Assembly (NCBI GenBank): GCA_030530525.1
Contig: JAUMUT010000004.1
Coordinates: 40,794-104,793 of the forward strand
Source of the DNA: Capnocytophaga sp.
GTDB taxonomy: Bacteria; Bacteroidota; Bacteroidia; Flavobacteriales; Flavobacteriaceae
Direction of reading: 5' to 3'
Length of the DNA stretch: 64,000 nucleotides
Positions 1 through 8,609 of the stretch are shown here, one piece after another. The notes beneath the pieces were generated by a model that ran no database searches, was not told the DNA's origin, and saw nothing but the letters and a program-made list of their open reading frames with translations. Position numbers and translations under genes: made by a program. Position 1 is the first letter of the stretch. Each line of letters opens with the position of its first letter.

Positions 1-5
1 TATTT

Positions 6-13
6 TATCTTTG
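6..13 (+). promoter_or_regulatory. Bacteroidota -7 box (TATCTTTG) for the phosphopantetheinyl transferase
   Basis: An exact match to the TAnnTTTG consensus lies 16 bases before the ATG at 30. Any -33 TTG would fall outside the window, so only half of the promoter can be judged. Confidence 0.5.
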
Positions 14-29
14 ATAAATCAATATTAAA

Positions 30-647
30 ATGCCTTTTTTTGACGAAATAAAATATGAAAATATTACCATTTTTTTCTGGAAAATAGAAGAAAGTTCAGA
101 GAAATTATATAAAGATATTACATTGTCTTTCAAAGATTTATCTATTTATCAATCTATAAAAATTGAAAAAAAACGTTTGGAATTTTTGGCTATTAGGTAT
201 TTGTTAAAAAAAGCTAAAATTTCAAGTGAGTATTTGTTTTATAATGAAAACGGAAAGCCTTATTTGTCCAATGGTTTTTCGGTTTCAATAACCCATTCTT
301 TTCCCTTTGTGGCTCTTGCGATTGGCAATAAAGAATTAGGAATTGATATAGAAAAATGTACGCCCCGAATTTTAAAATTAACATCTCGTTTTACCGATTG
401 GCAACCTTTATCATCACTTGATGAGGAATTGAAAATATTAGCTTTTACTCAAATTTGGACAATAAAAGAAGCTCTTTTTAAAGTAGCTAATGCAACAGAA
501 GTAGATTTTAAAAATAATTTGATAATCAATGAGTTTCAGCCAAATTCACAACAACAAACAGCAACAATTATATATAAAAATAGCAAAAAAGAATATAATA
601 TTTATTCTCATTTTTTAGAAAATTTTGTTTGGAGTTTGGCGTATTAA
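30..647 (+). CDS. 4'-phosphopantetheinyl transferase superfamily protein
   Basis: Likely transfers the phosphopantetheine arm of CoA to a serine of a carrier protein in the cytoplasm. The Sfp/AcpS superfamily signatures are present: GIDIE (residues 104-108, magnesium-binding acid) and WTIKEALFK (143-151, the WxxKEA motif). An ITHS segment lies near residue 88. Length (205 aa) fits the Sfp-type group. The start is the ATG that follows a good -7 box. It converges on the DUF4268 gene with one base between the stops. The substrate cannot be told from sequence; the fatty acid carrier protein encoded at 12.8 kb is one possible client, but a separate AcpS may exist elsewhere. Confidence 0.88.
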   Translation: MPFFDEIKYENITIFFWKIEESSEKLYKDITLSFKDLSIYQSIKIEKKRLEFLAIRYLLKKAKISSEYLFYNENGKPYLSNGFSVSITHSFPFVALAIGNKELGIDIEKCTPRILKLTSRFTDWQPLSSLDEELKILAFTQIWTIKEALFKVANATEVDFKNNLIINEFQPNSQQQTATIIYKNSKKEYNIYSHFLENFVWSLAY

Positions 648-648
648 T

Positions 649-1080
649 TTAAAAATCTTCTTTTATAAAATCTTCATATTCTAACCAAAAATTTTCAAAA
701 ATTTTCATATTTTCTTCAAAAAATTCCATTGTGCTTTGCCACGTATTTTTATTATGAATACAAACATTTTCTTTTTCTACATAAATTCTAGAAATTTCTT
801 TGTTGTTTTCTAATAAAAAATCAAATTTAAATTTAACATTTGGCAGATATTCTTCTGTTAAAATATTTTGCAAAGATAATATTTTATTGTAATATTTCTC
901 TCTATTATCCAAGCTACCTTCAATATCCAACATTACCATTGCTTTTTTCGTATCAAAATAGAATTTGAAGCTAAAATCCTTAATTTTAGTATTATACAAA
1001 ATCCATTTATTCGGGAAAGACTTTCCAAAGGCGGTCCAAAACTCTTGTCTTAAAAGTGTAGATTCTTCTTTGCTAAACAT
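649..1080 (-). CDS. DUF4268 domain-containing protein
   Basis: Small cytoplasmic protein whose whole length matches the DUF4268 family by eye: the opening MFSKEESTLLRQEFWTAFGK and the following FPNKWILYNT stretch are characteristic. Function is unknown. The open frame extends upstream to a TTG at 1122, but that would overlap the ZIP gene; the ATG at 1080 matches the usual start and leaves 13 bases after the ZIP stop. It is probably cotranscribed with the ZIP transporter. About 143 residues, rich in Phe, Lys and Glu, with no signal peptide or membrane segment. Confidence 0.8.
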   Translation of the reverse strand: MFSKEESTLLRQEFWTAFGKSFPNKWILYNTKIKDFSFKFYFDTKKAMVMLDIEGSLDNREKYYNKILSLQNILTEEYLPNVKFKFDFLLENNKEISRIYVEKENVCIHNKNTWQSTMEFFEENMKIFENFWLEYEDFIKEDF

Positions 1081-1093
1081 TTTTTTTATATTT

Positions 1094-1798
1094 TTATAAG
1101 AAATAAGCAGATACAAAACCAATGATAATCACTAATAATTTTTGATAGTTAAATTTATGATTTTCAGAAGTTTCAAATAAAATAACAGAAGAAATATGTA
1201 AAAATATTCCAATAACAACGGCGGATAGTTGCATATGATATTTACCTAATTGTGGTACAAATTCTGCTAAAAAAGTTCCAAAAGGAGTCATTAATGCAAA
1301 TAATGTTAAAAAAATTATTGTTTTTTTAAGACTTATTCCTGAGTCTAAAAAGAAAATAGAAAGTACCATAGCAATAGGCAAATGGTGAATAAAAATACCA
1401 TAAACCATATGGTTATGCTGATGAAGCGGAAAACCTTCCAAAACCGAATGAATACTAAGACTAATGAATAAAAGCCAAGGAAAATCATTGCTAACTTCTT
1501 GGGAATGAGCCTTGTGCATATGTCCGTGTTCTGCTCCGTGAGAGAAAAATTCTAAAATAATTTGTAATAAAATACCAACAACTATCCATATTCCTATTTC
1601 TTTTCCGTTTAAATGATTATGGTCGTGTTCCATAGAATGAAAAACTTCAGGAATAAGTGTAAAAACGGTCATCGCTAGTAAAAATGCGCCACTGAATGCC
1701 AACAAAAGTTTTATATTTCTTTTATTTTTGGGCTTTAGAAGCAAAACAATACTTAGCCCAATAAGAATAGATAAGAAAGGAAGAATATAATTTTCCAT
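1094..1798 (-). CDS. ZIP family metal transporter
   Basis: Inner-membrane importer of divalent metal, probably zinc. Several hydrophobic helices cover nearly the whole 234 residues. The family's paired metal-site motifs are visible: HSVLEG (117-122) in one helix and HHLPIA (138-143) in the next. Two histidine-rich loops, around residues 56-62 and 87-98, are typical metal-sensing or delivery loops. It has its own -7 box and seems to be the first gene of a two-gene unit with the DUF4268 protein. Metal specificity cannot be decided from sequence. Confidence 0.9.
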   Translation of the reverse strand: MENYILPFLSILIGLSIVLLLKPKNKRNIKLLLAFSGAFLLAMTVFTLIPEVFHSMEHDHNHLNGKEIGIWIVVGILLQIILEFFSHGAEHGHMHKAHSQEVSNDFPWLLFISLSIHSVLEGFPLHQHNHMVYGIFIHHLPIAMVLSIFFLDSGISLKKTIIFLTLFALMTPFGTFLAEFVPQLGKYHMQLSAVVIGIFLHISSVILFETSENHKFNYQKLLVIIIGFVSAYFL

Positions 1799-1835
1799 TA
1801 AATTTCTTTTTCAAAAAATGATTTTAATAATTCGG

Positions 1836-1843
1836 CAAAGATA
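1836..1843 (-). promoter_or_regulatory. -7 box (TATCTTTG, minus strand) for the ZIP transporter
   Basis: Plus-strand CAAAGATA reads TATCTTTG on the minus strand, 38 bases before the ATG at 1798. No TTG stands at the best -33 distance. Confidence 0.5.
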
Positions 1844-1898
1844 CGAGTTTTTATAAAAAGAAATCATAAAAAAATCACATTATTTTAATCTTTTTTTG

Positions 1899-1906
1899 TA
1901 ATTTTG
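1899..1906 (+). promoter_or_regulatory. -7 box (TAATTTTG) for pyrD
   Basis: Consensus TAnnTTTG followed by CC, 15 bases before the pyrD ATG, so the leader would be very short. No clear -33 TTG at 19-21 bases. Confidence 0.5.
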
Positions 1907-1920
1907 CCATAAAAAAAATA

Positions 1921-2946
1921 ATGTATAAAAGTATTATTCGTCCTATTTTATTCCGTTTTGATCCAGAAAAAGTGCATAATTTTACTTTTTCTTGGCTTCG
2001 GGTTGCAAATAAATTTCCGTTTGCTTCTTTTTTTATAAAAAAATGCTACAAATTGGAAGATAAACGATTGGAACGAGAAGTTTTCGGGATAAAATTCCCA
2101 AATCCTGTCGGACTCGCAGCAGGATTGGATAAAAACGCAACTTTATACAAAGAATTATCCAATTTTGGCTTCGGTTTTATTGAAATTGGTACTATTACCC
2201 CAGAGCCACAGCCAGGAAATCCTAAGAAAAGACTATTCCGTTTGCTTTCTGATAAAGGAATAATTAACCGAATGGGATTCAATAATCAAGGAGTAAAACA
2301 AGCTGTGGAACGCTTGAAAACGAACAAAAACATCATTATCGGAGGAAATATAGGTAAAAATAAATGGACGGAGAACGAAAACGCAAGCAAAGATTATCTA
2401 ATCTGTTTTCATTCTTTGTTTGACTATGTGGATTATTTCGTAGTCAATGTGAGTTCGCCAAATACCCCAAATCTTCGGACACTCCAAGAAAAAGAACCTC
2501 TGAAACAACTTTTGGAAACCTTACAAACCGAAAACCAAAAGAAGCCCAACCCTAAGCCTATCTTACTCAAAATAGCCCCAGACCTTTCTGATGAGCAACT
2601 CTTGGATATCATTGAGATTGTAAAAGAAACTAAAATTGCAGGCGTAATAGCTACCAACACCACCATTTCCCGAGATAATTTAACCTCAGAGAATAAAGAA
2701 GAAACAGGAGGACTAAGCGGAAAGCCACTCACCAAACGCTCTACCGAAGTTATTCGTTTTCTTTCCGAGAAAAGCCAACGAGCCTTCCCAATTATTGGAG
2801 TAGGAGGGATACACTCCGAGCGTGATGCTCTGGAAAAATTAGAAGCAGGTGCAACGCTCATTCAGCTTTATACAGGATTTATTTATGAAGGTCCTTCGCT
2901 GATAAAAAGAATCTTAAAACAAATTTTGAAAACACAAAATAATTAG
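1921..2946 (+). CDS. pyrD: Dihydroorotate dehydrogenase (quinone), class 2
   Basis: Oxidises dihydroorotate to orotate in pyrimidine synthesis and passes electrons to the membrane quinone pool through FMN. The N-terminal helical extension (about residues 1-45), absent from class 1 enzymes, marks class 2. Visible motifs are [31 protein letters not shown] (region of the catalytic serine), ATNTT and GVGGI near the phosphate site. Length 341 aa is normal. The middle and 3' part of the gene is noticeably richer in C and G than its neighbours. It is followed closely by an unrelated small gene on the same strand. Confidence 0.96.
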   Translation: MYKSIIRPILFRFDPEKVHNFTFSWLRVANKFPFASFFIKKCYKLEDKRLEREVFGIKFPNPVGLAAGLDKNATLYKELSNFGFGFIEIGTITPEPQPGNPKKRLFRLLSDKGIINRMGFNNQGVKQAVERLKTNKNIIIGGNIGKNKWTENENASKDYLICFHSLFDYVDYFVVNVSSPNTPNLRTLQEKEPLKQLLETLQTENQKKPNPKPILLKIAPDLSDEQLLDIIEIVKETKIAGVIATNTTISRDNLTSENKEETGGLSGKPLTKRSTEVIRFLSEKSQRAFPIIGVGGIHSERDALEKLEAGATLIQLYTGFIYEGPSLIKRILKQILKTQNN

Positions 2947-2976
2947 TATTCCTTTATTTTTTTATAATGATTTACA

Positions 2977-3552
2977 ATGAAAAGAAAAATTCTTTTATTT
3001 ATAATAAGTTTTTGCACTATTCTATTTATTTTATTATTAAAGAATAATAATACCAGATTGGAGCTTAATTCGGATAAAGATTTTGAGAAAGTAGAACAAT
3101 TTTTCCGAGAGAAATTCAAAGAATACGATAATAAATTCACTTCCGTAACATTCTTTATTACGCCTAACAATCCATTTTTAGAGAAAATCGTAGTGAATTA
3201 TGATGAAGAAGAAATAAACTATAAAAGAATTTGGGATACCACCAATGGTTTTATAGAATTAGCACCCACCCAAGCGTTGCACTCTACTTTCGGGATGGAT
3301 AAAATACAACTTACGTTATTTCCTAAATATATAGAACAGGCGAAACAAATTATTTTAGAAAAAGACAATAATTATCAAGATTTTAGAATAAAAAATATTT
3401 CTTACCATAGTATTAATAATGATATTTCTATACAATTTAGAATTTTTGCACGTTATATTAATACTTCTTCTCTTGGAAAAGATGATTTGGATTATACCGA
3501 ATTTAATTTCTTTGTAGATAAAAAAAATAAAGTAAAATTAATGGGAGACTAA
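2977..3552 (+). CDS. Hypothetical membrane-anchored or secreted protein
   Basis: I do not recognise this 191-residue protein. It begins MKRK followed by a run of Ile, Leu and Phe (residues 5-21), an uncleaved anchor or a signal peptide, then a soluble, charged domain with no cysteines after the anchor. The ATG is 31 bases after the pyrD stop and may be read through from pyrD. The last codons and the stop lie in a strong terminator hairpin. A frame on the opposite strand overlaps the start but has nothing to recommend it. Confidence 0.72.
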   Translation: MKRKILLFIISFCTILFILLLKNNNTRLELNSDKDFEKVEQFFREKFKEYDNKFTSVTFFITPNNPFLEKIVVNYDEEEINYKRIWDTTNGFIELAPTQALHSTFGMDKIQLTLFPKYIEQAKQIILEKDNNYQDFRIKNISYHSINNDISIQFRIFARYINTSSLGKDDLDYTEFNFFVDKKNKVKLMGD

Positions 3553-3571
3553 ATAATCTCCCATTTTTTTA
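3540..3571 (+). terminator. Intrinsic terminator overlapping the end of the preceding gene
   Basis: Stem ATGGGAGA (3541-3548) with TCTCCCAT (3557-3564), an 8-base loop containing the stop codon, then a T run. The coding end itself forms the left arm. Confidence 0.8.
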
Positions 3572-3602
3572 TGCTTATTTTTTAAGTAACTATACTTCTC
3601 TT

Positions 3603-5987
3603 TTATAATTTCTTCCTTCCTAAAAAATTAGTAGCAAAAGTAGTAAAGAGTACGACACTTATAGAACTAATAGGCATTAAGATAGCTGCCACAACGGGTT
3701 CCAACTTTCCGCTTATAGCAAACCCTAAGCCGATACAATTATAACACAAAGAAATAACAAAACTCCAATGGATAATACGCAAAGACTGCTTACTAAGTAG
3801 TAAAAATCTATCTAATTTATGTAGTTTCTGAGCGTCCATTATACCATCACAAGCGGGGGAGAAGATATTAATATTTTCCGAAACAGCAAAACCAATATCG
3901 CTCTGCTTTAACGCACCTGCATCATTAAGACCATCTCCTATCATCAGTACTTTTTTATTTTTTTCTTGCAAAGAATCAATGTAAGTGAGTTTATCTTTTG
4001 GCGACTGATTAAAATATACTTTCGTATTCTGAGGTAACCATTGGGATAGATTTTCCCTTTCGCTTTCATTATCTCCCGATAAGATAACTAAATCATACCT
4101 TTTGGATAGAGAAGAAAATAATTCCTTCATTCCTTTACGATACTCATTTTCAAATATGTATTTTCCTTTATACTTATTATTTATAGAGATATATACCGAA
4201 GTTTCTAAATTATTAGGTTCTGCAATAATGAAAGAAGAAGAACCTATTTTTATTTCTATATCTTCATAAGTAGCAATCATTCCTTTTCCACTAATTTCCT
4301 GAAAATTAGTAATTTCCAGCTTTTCTATATTTGGAATACAATCATAAATTTGTCGGCTTAAAGGATGATTAGAATTTCGTAATACATTTTTAAGGATACT
4401 ATATTCTCTATCCGAAAATTCTTCTCCCTCATAGCGTATTCTATTCTCTGATGCGGTAGTTATTGTTCCCGTTTTATCAAAGATGATCGTATCTATTTTA
4501 TCCATTTGCTCTATTACTTTGGTATCTTTTAAATATAATTTATATCTACCAAAAATTCTTAGCATATTTCCTAATGCGAAAGGCGCAGAAACCGCAAGGG
4601 CGCAAGGACAAGCAATAATTAGAACGGCAGTAAAAACATTGAATGCTTCTTTTATACTTCCGAAATAGAGCCAGTACAAAAGAGAACCAAATGCCACTAA
4701 TAAGATAGTAATAGTAAAATATTTACTTATCTTATCTGTTAAAGTTTTTACTCCAAGAAACTTATCTTTCTTAAAAACCTCATTGCTCCATAGTTGCGTC
4801 AAATAGCTTTGCGATACATTCTTAATGGCTTCTACTTCAATCGCTTGTCCTTTTTGCTTTCCACCCGCAAAAAGTTTATCACCACTTTGTTTTTCAATAG
4901 ATTTTGATTCGCCGGTAACAAAACTATAATCTATTTGTGCCTCTCCATTTACTAAAATACAATCCACAGGAAGGAGTTCTTCATTTCTTATTAGTAATCT
5001 ATCGCCTTCCGAAATGTCATATACTTGCACGCTTTCTTCTTTTCCATCTTTCTTTATTCTTGTTACACCTATCGGGAAGTAACTCTTATAATCCCTCTCG
5101 AAAGATAGAAAACTATATGTTCTTTGTTGGAAAAACTTTCCGATTAATAGTAAAAACACTAAGGAATTTAAGCTATCAAAAAATCCTTGTCCAGAATCGG
5201 TTATAATATCGTAAGAACTCCTAAGGGACATAGCTAAAATACCAAGAGCAAGAGGAATATCTATATTTAATATTCTACTTCGTATTCCTTTATAGGCAGA
5301 AATAAAATAGTCTGACGCAGAATAAAAAAGGACAGGTAAGGTAAGCGCAAACATTAGCCATCTAAAAAAATGTTTATACTCATTGAACCAAAATTCATCG
5401 GTTTCAAAAAAACCAGGGAAAGAAAGTAACATTACGTTACCAAATCCAAAACCAGCAACTCCTAATTTATAAAGGAGTTGTTTCATTTGCTTATTCGTTT
5501 CTTTCTTCTGATAATCATCAAGGCTTATATATGGAGCGTAACCAATATGAGAAAGAAGTAAAGCTAATTCTTTCAAAGATATTTTATCAGAATGATACGT
5601 AATTTGCACAGTTTTTTTTGGGAAATTCACTAAGGAATGAATAATTCCGTTATGCAATTTTTGTAAATTCTCCAAAATCCAGATACACGAACTACAATGT
5701 ATAGAAGGAATATAAAGCGAAACGATTTGCGTATTATCGTTATCAAATTCTAATAATTTCTCTTTTATTTTCTCATTATCTAAAAAATCATACTTTTGTG
5801 CAGAATATTCTGGGCGACTTCCTGGCGATTTTTCAAATTTATAATAGGTTTCTAAATTATTTTCAGAAAGAATTTCATAAACAGTTTTGCAACCTAAACA
5901 ACAAAAATTTTTATCCTCTATTCTTATAGGGGTGTTTGGGTCGCATTCATTTCCACAATGGTAACAAGTAGTAGTATTTATTTCCAT
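3603..5987 (-). CDS. Heavy-metal P1B-type ATPase, CcoI/FixI-like copper transporter
   Basis: Inner-membrane ATP-driven copper pump, probably supplying the cbb3 cytochrome oxidase. Domain order: an N-terminal cysteine-rich metal domain (C8, C11, C15, then CCLGC at 29-33), an HMA domain with CSSC (98-101), membrane helices, TGES (358-361), the CPC metal site (460-462), the phosphorylation motif DKTGT (504-508), an HP pair in the nucleotide domain and a GDGLNDAGAL hinge. The cysteine-rich extension and KLYLKD after CPC point to the CcoI branch. It is divergent from a Crp/Fnr regulator, a common pairing in Bacteroidota, but no ccoS or ccoNOP follows; the next gene is convergent. Confidence 0.9.
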   Translation of the reverse strand: MEINTTTCYHCGNECDPNTPIRIEDKNFCCLGCKTVYEILSENNLETYYKFEKSPGSRPEYSAQKYDFLDNEKIKEKLLEFDNDNTQIVSLYIPSIHCSSCIWILENLQKLHNGIIHSLVNFPKKTVQITYHSDKISLKELALLLSHIGYAPYISLDDYQKKETNKQMKQLLYKLGVAGFGFGNVMLLSFPGFFETDEFWFNEYKHFFRWLMFALTLPVLFYSASDYFISAYKGIRSRILNIDIPLALGILAMSLRSSYDIITDSGQGFFDSLNSLVFLLLIGKFFQQRTYSFLSFERDYKSYFPIGVTRIKKDGKEESVQVYDISEGDRLLIRNEELLPVDCILVNGEAQIDYSFVTGESKSIEKQSGDKLFAGGKQKGQAIEVEAIKNVSQSYLTQLWSNEVFKKDKFLGVKTLTDKISKYFTITILLVAFGSLLYWLYFGSIKEAFNVFTAVLIIACPCALAVSAPFALGNMLRIFGRYKLYLKDTKVIEQMDKIDTIIFDKTGTITTASENRIRYEGEEFSDREYSILKNVLRNSNHPLSRQIYDCIPNIEKLEITNFQEISGKGMIATYEDIEIKIGSSSFIIAEPNNLETSVYISINNKYKGKYIFENEYRKGMKELFSSLSKRYDLVILSGDNESERENLSQWLPQNTKVYFNQSPKDKLTYIDSLQEKNKKVLMIGDGLNDAGALKQSDIGFAVSENINIFSPACDGIMDAQKLHKLDRFLLLSKQSLRIIHWSFVISLCYNCIGLGFAISGKLEPVVAAILMPISSISVVLFTTFATNFLGRKKL

Positions 5988-6019
5988 TATTATATTTTTA
6001 TATAAAAAAATAAATTTTG

Positions 6020-6050
6020 TTGCAAATATACAAAAAAATATTTATCTTTG
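6020..6050 (+). promoter_or_regulatory. Promoter of the Crp/Fnr regulator: TTG-N20-TATCTTTG
   Basis: TTG at 6020-6022, a 20-base spacer, then TATCTTTG at 6043-6050. This is one of the best consensus promoters in the window and lies 35 bases before the chosen ATG at 6086. It also rules out the upstream TTG at 6017 as start codon. Confidence 0.7.
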
Positions 6051-6085
6051 TGCAAATTTTAAAACTAATTTTAAAACAACAGGAA

Positions 6086-6763
6086 ATGGAAAGGAAAGAA
6101 CAATACCGTCAAGGGGTTTTTAATACAATAAAAACGCATTTGATGGAAAAAATGTCGGAATTGGGTACGCCAATGACATTTAAAAAAGGAAAAATTATTT
6201 TTGAAGAAGGCGAATATTTGGCAGGCGTTTATTTTGTGGAAAGTGGAGTATGTAAATTGTCAAAGCTAAGTTCCAATGGAAGAAATCAAATCGTACGATT
6301 TGTAAAAGAAGGAAGCGCATTAGGACAACGTAGCGTAGTAAGTCAAGAGCCTGTTAATTTAACAGCAACCGTAATTAAAGATATGTCGGTGTGTTTTATT
6401 CCAAAAGAATATATTTTAGATTCGTTTATTGATAATCCAAAATTTTCTATGGAGCTAATAAAAGACCTTTGTAACGAACTAAGAAAGGCAGATAACTTTA
6501 TAGCAGATATGTCTCAAAAAACCGTTCGGCAAAGACTTGCAGATGCTTTGATTTATTTAAATGATACTTTTGGATTGGATAAAGACAATTATATTGATAT
6601 GCCACTATCTAGGGAAGAGCTTGGGAATTTTGTAGGTACAGCAACAGAATCTTTAATACGTTCAATGTCTTCTCTTTCCAAAGAAAAAATTATAAGAACA
6701 CAAGGAAGAACCATCCGCATTCTAAAATACGAAGAATTAAAAAAGATAGCAAAAGGAGAATAA
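6086..6763 (+). CDS. Crp/Fnr family transcriptional regulator
   Basis: Cytoplasmic DNA-binding regulator of 225 residues: an N-terminal cyclic-nucleotide-binding-type beta barrel (KGKIIFEEGEYLAGVYFVE), a dimer helix, then a C-terminal winged helix-turn-helix with SREELGNFVGTATESLIR, whose E...R pair sits where Fnr contacts DNA. There is no N-terminal cluster of cysteines, so it is not an oxygen sensor of the E. coli Fnr iron-sulfur type; its signal is unknown. The frame extends to a TTG at 6017, but the promoter -7 box lies downstream of that, so ATG 6086 is the start. Divergent from the CcoI-type ATPase, it probably controls respiratory or low-oxygen genes. Confidence 0.9.
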   Translation: MERKEQYRQGVFNTIKTHLMEKMSELGTPMTFKKGKIIFEEGEYLAGVYFVESGVCKLSKLSSNGRNQIVRFVKEGSALGQRSVVSQEPVNLTATVIKDMSVCFIPKEYILDSFIDNPKFSMELIKDLCNELRKADNFIADMSQKTVRQRLADALIYLNDTFGLDKDNYIDMPLSREELGNFVGTATESLIRSMSSLSKEKIIRTQGRTIRILKYEELKKIAKGE

Positions 6764-7062
6764 TAAAATAATTATTGGAAAATAAATTTAAAAAAATAAA
6801 AATGTTTTCCAATGATTGGAATAGAGTATTAAATAGTATTTTGTTAAAAACAAATATTTATTATAGTAAAATTATTAAGATGTTAGGGAAATAAAATAAA
6901 TAATAGATAATATAATAAATAGGATAGAAAATAAATTTTTTATTTTGATAAAAATATAAAGAATAGTAAAAATAAAAAATTGGAATACTATAAAACAAAA
7001 AGAAAGTAAATAATTAAATTAGTAAATATATAATTAAGTAAAAATTAAAATGTATTTTATTT
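6764..7062. other. AT-rich intergenic stretch without a gene
   Basis: About 300 bases, extremely AT-rich. The only structure I see is an inverted repeat, ATTGGAAAA (6774-6782) with TTTTCCAAT (6805-6813), just after the regulator. It lacks a T run, so it is a weak terminator candidate. No consensus -7 box is visible before the gene at 7063. Confidence 0.5.
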
Positions 7063-7740
7063 ATGATACAAAGAAGTAATTTGAAAATAATCCGTTTGAT
7101 GGAGTTTTCGCAGGTAATGGCTAATGTTAAAACTTTTTTAGAAAAAGAAGATTTAAACGATTTAGGATTAGTAGATTTAAAATCAGAATTTGATATAAAA
7201 TTCAAGAATTTGGAAGAGGCAGTAAAACCTTTGCGTAAAAGTGAGCATACTCATAAAATAAAAGAATTGGATAGTAAAAGAGATGCTTACTTAATGGGGT
7301 TTATTGGGCATTGTAAATTATTCATTAATTTTCCAGAGAAAGAAAAAGCAGAAGCAGCAAAAAAATTAGCGATTGTTAATGAAAATTATGGGAAAAATCC
7401 TCAGAAAAAAGCTCTTAGAGAAAAGACATCTATAATACGTAATTTGATAACAGATGTTACTTCTTCTGAATTTTTTAATTCGGTAAAACTTATAGGGGCT
7501 GAAAAATGGATTGAGTTTTTAGGTCAAACCAATGAGAGTTTAGCTTCTCTACACACAGACCGAACACAGGAACAAGGAGCTATAAAAGTAGGAAAATCAA
7601 AAGAAGCACGCACCGAGATGCAAGATATTTTTTCAAAATTAGTAACCGCTATCAATGGGCTTTCTTTGGTAAAAGAAAGAGAAAAGTATTTACCTTTGAT
7701 AAATTCTATTAGTGAAGAAGTGAAAAGAGTACTCTCTTAA
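7063..7740 (+). CDS. DUF6261-like protein, copy 1
   Basis: A 225-residue, almost wholly helical protein that I assign to the DUF6261 family of Bacteroidota; function unknown. It has no signal peptide, membrane helix or catalytic motif. Charged residues are dense, and the middle (about 70-125) has Lys/Glu/Ala helices. A second member with the same layout lies at 18985-19713; both share an N-terminal region ending in a (D/K)x(K/D)xxF motif, a long central helix pair and a C-terminal TxxE..I helix region. It stands alone between a long AT-rich gap and a strong terminator. The family call is from memory of the pattern. Confidence 0.6.
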   Translation: MIQRSNLKIIRLMEFSQVMANVKTFLEKEDLNDLGLVDLKSEFDIKFKNLEEAVKPLRKSEHTHKIKELDSKRDAYLMGFIGHCKLFINFPEKEKAEAAKKLAIVNENYGKNPQKKALREKTSIIRNLITDVTSSEFFNSVKLIGAEKWIEFLGQTNESLASLHTDRTQEQGAIKVGKSKEARTEMQDIFSKLVTAINGLSLVKEREKYLPLINSISEEVKRVLS

Positions 7741-7769
7741 CTTTTATGTAAATAAAAAATTATAAAATA

Positions 7770-7822
7770 AAAAAGAATATTACTTACAATAGAATAAAAT
7801 AAGTAATATTCTTTTTTTATAT
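7770..7822. terminator. Bidirectional terminator
   Basis: A 17-bp perfect stem: AAAAAGAATATTACTTA (7770-7786) with its complement at 7800-7816 and a 13-base loop. It has T runs on both strands, so it serves the DUF6261-like gene (+) and the acetyltransferase (-). Confidence 0.88.
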
Positions 7823-7838
7823 ATAAATAGAATATAAA

Positions 7839-8432
7839 TTAATATTCTAAGTTTTTGAAATAATATTTTTTATCTTCTTCATTTATTTCTCTATGCACTT
7901 TACAGGGATTCCCGAAAGCGATAACATTATCGGGTATGTCTTTGGTTATTACGCTTCCCGCTCCTATAACTACATTATTCCCTATGGTTACATTAGGAGT
8001 TATAGTGGTGTTTCCTCCAATCCAAACGTTGTTGCCAATAGTAATAGGAAAAGCATATTCCAACGATTGGTTTCTTTTCTCAAAATCAATAGGATGCCCA
8101 GCGGTAAAAAGGGAAACATTGGGCGCAAGAAAAACATTATTACCTATTTTTACCTTAGCGCAGTCCAATATTATAACATTGTGGTTGGCATAGAAATTAT
8201 CGCCAATCTCTATATTGTATCCATAATCACAAAAGAAAGGCGATTCAATATGAAAGTTTTTTCCTATTTTCCCTATTATTTGTGAAATTAAAATTTCTTT
8301 TTCGTGTATTTCCGAAGGAGGTGTTTGGTTATATTTAAAAATAAGAGATTTGCACTTTTTTAGTTCTTGTGCCAAAGTTTGGTCATTAGAAAGATATAAT
8401 TTCCCTGATAGCATTTTTTCTTTTTCGGTCAT
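7839..8432 (-). CDS. Sugar O-acetyltransferase (maltose/galactoside acetyltransferase type)
   Basis: Acetyl-CoA-dependent acetyltransferase of the left-handed beta-helix family, acting on a sugar in the cytoplasm. It opens with MTEKEKMLSGKLY, the typical N-terminal mac domain, followed by hexapeptide repeats such as IGNNVFLAPNV, IGNNVWIGGN and IGNNVVIGAGSVITKDIP. The conserved histidine region is seen at FTAGHPID. Length 197 aa is slightly longer than typical Maa or LacA. Natural substrate unknown. It stands alone, converging on the DUF6261-like gene. Confidence 0.9.
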   Translation of the reverse strand: MTEKEKMLSGKLYLSNDQTLAQELKKCKSLIFKYNQTPPSEIHEKEILISQIIGKIGKNFHIESPFFCDYGYNIEIGDNFYANHNVIILDCAKVKIGNNVFLAPNVSLFTAGHPIDFEKRNQSLEYAFPITIGNNVWIGGNTTITPNVTIGNNVVIGAGSVITKDIPDNVIAFGNPCKVHREINEEDKKYYFKNLEY

Positions 8433-8449
8433 TTTCTTTTGTTTTATTG

Positions 8450-8483
8450 TAAAAATAAAAAAAGCCCAGCCGAAACTGAGCTT
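8450..8483 (-). terminator. Terminator after the accA-lipoprotein unit
   Basis: On the minus strand AAGCTCAG (8483-8476) pairs with CTGGGCTT (8469-8462) with one G-U, a 6-base loop, followed by a T-rich tail. Confidence 0.82.
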
Positions 8484-8498
8484 ATTATTTAAGTTTTA

Positions 8499-8609
8499 TT
8501 AATAACGATAACATCCTCTTCCGTGGCATCGTTGTCCTTGAAATGCTCCACAACTAGAAGCAAGTAGCCCAATGGCTAAAATGAAAAAAATTACTTTTAC
8601 TACTTTCAT
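8499..8609 (-). CDS. 36-residue predicted lipoprotein, coupled to accA
   Basis: A short gene. Its ATG overlaps the TAA of accA as TAATG (8611-8607), so translation is probably coupled. The peptide starts [20 protein letters not shown]: a positively charged start, a hydrophobic core and a lipobox-like LASSC with C20 as the likely acylated residue. The mature part is only about 17 residues, with a Gly/Arg/Cys/Tyr-rich end (CHGRGCYRY) containing two more cysteines. A strong terminator follows, so accA and this gene form the end of one transcript. Tiny cysteine-containing lipoproteins are common in Flavobacteria but poorly studied; no function is proposed. Confidence 0.75.
   Translation of the reverse strand: MKVVKVIFFILAIGLLASSCGAFQGQRCHGRGCYRY

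Noticed and set aside
2433..2861. 142-codon open frame antisense to pyrD
   Set aside because: Shadow of the less AT-rich pyrD coding strand; no motif, no promoter, and serine/valine-rich composition typical of a reverse frame.
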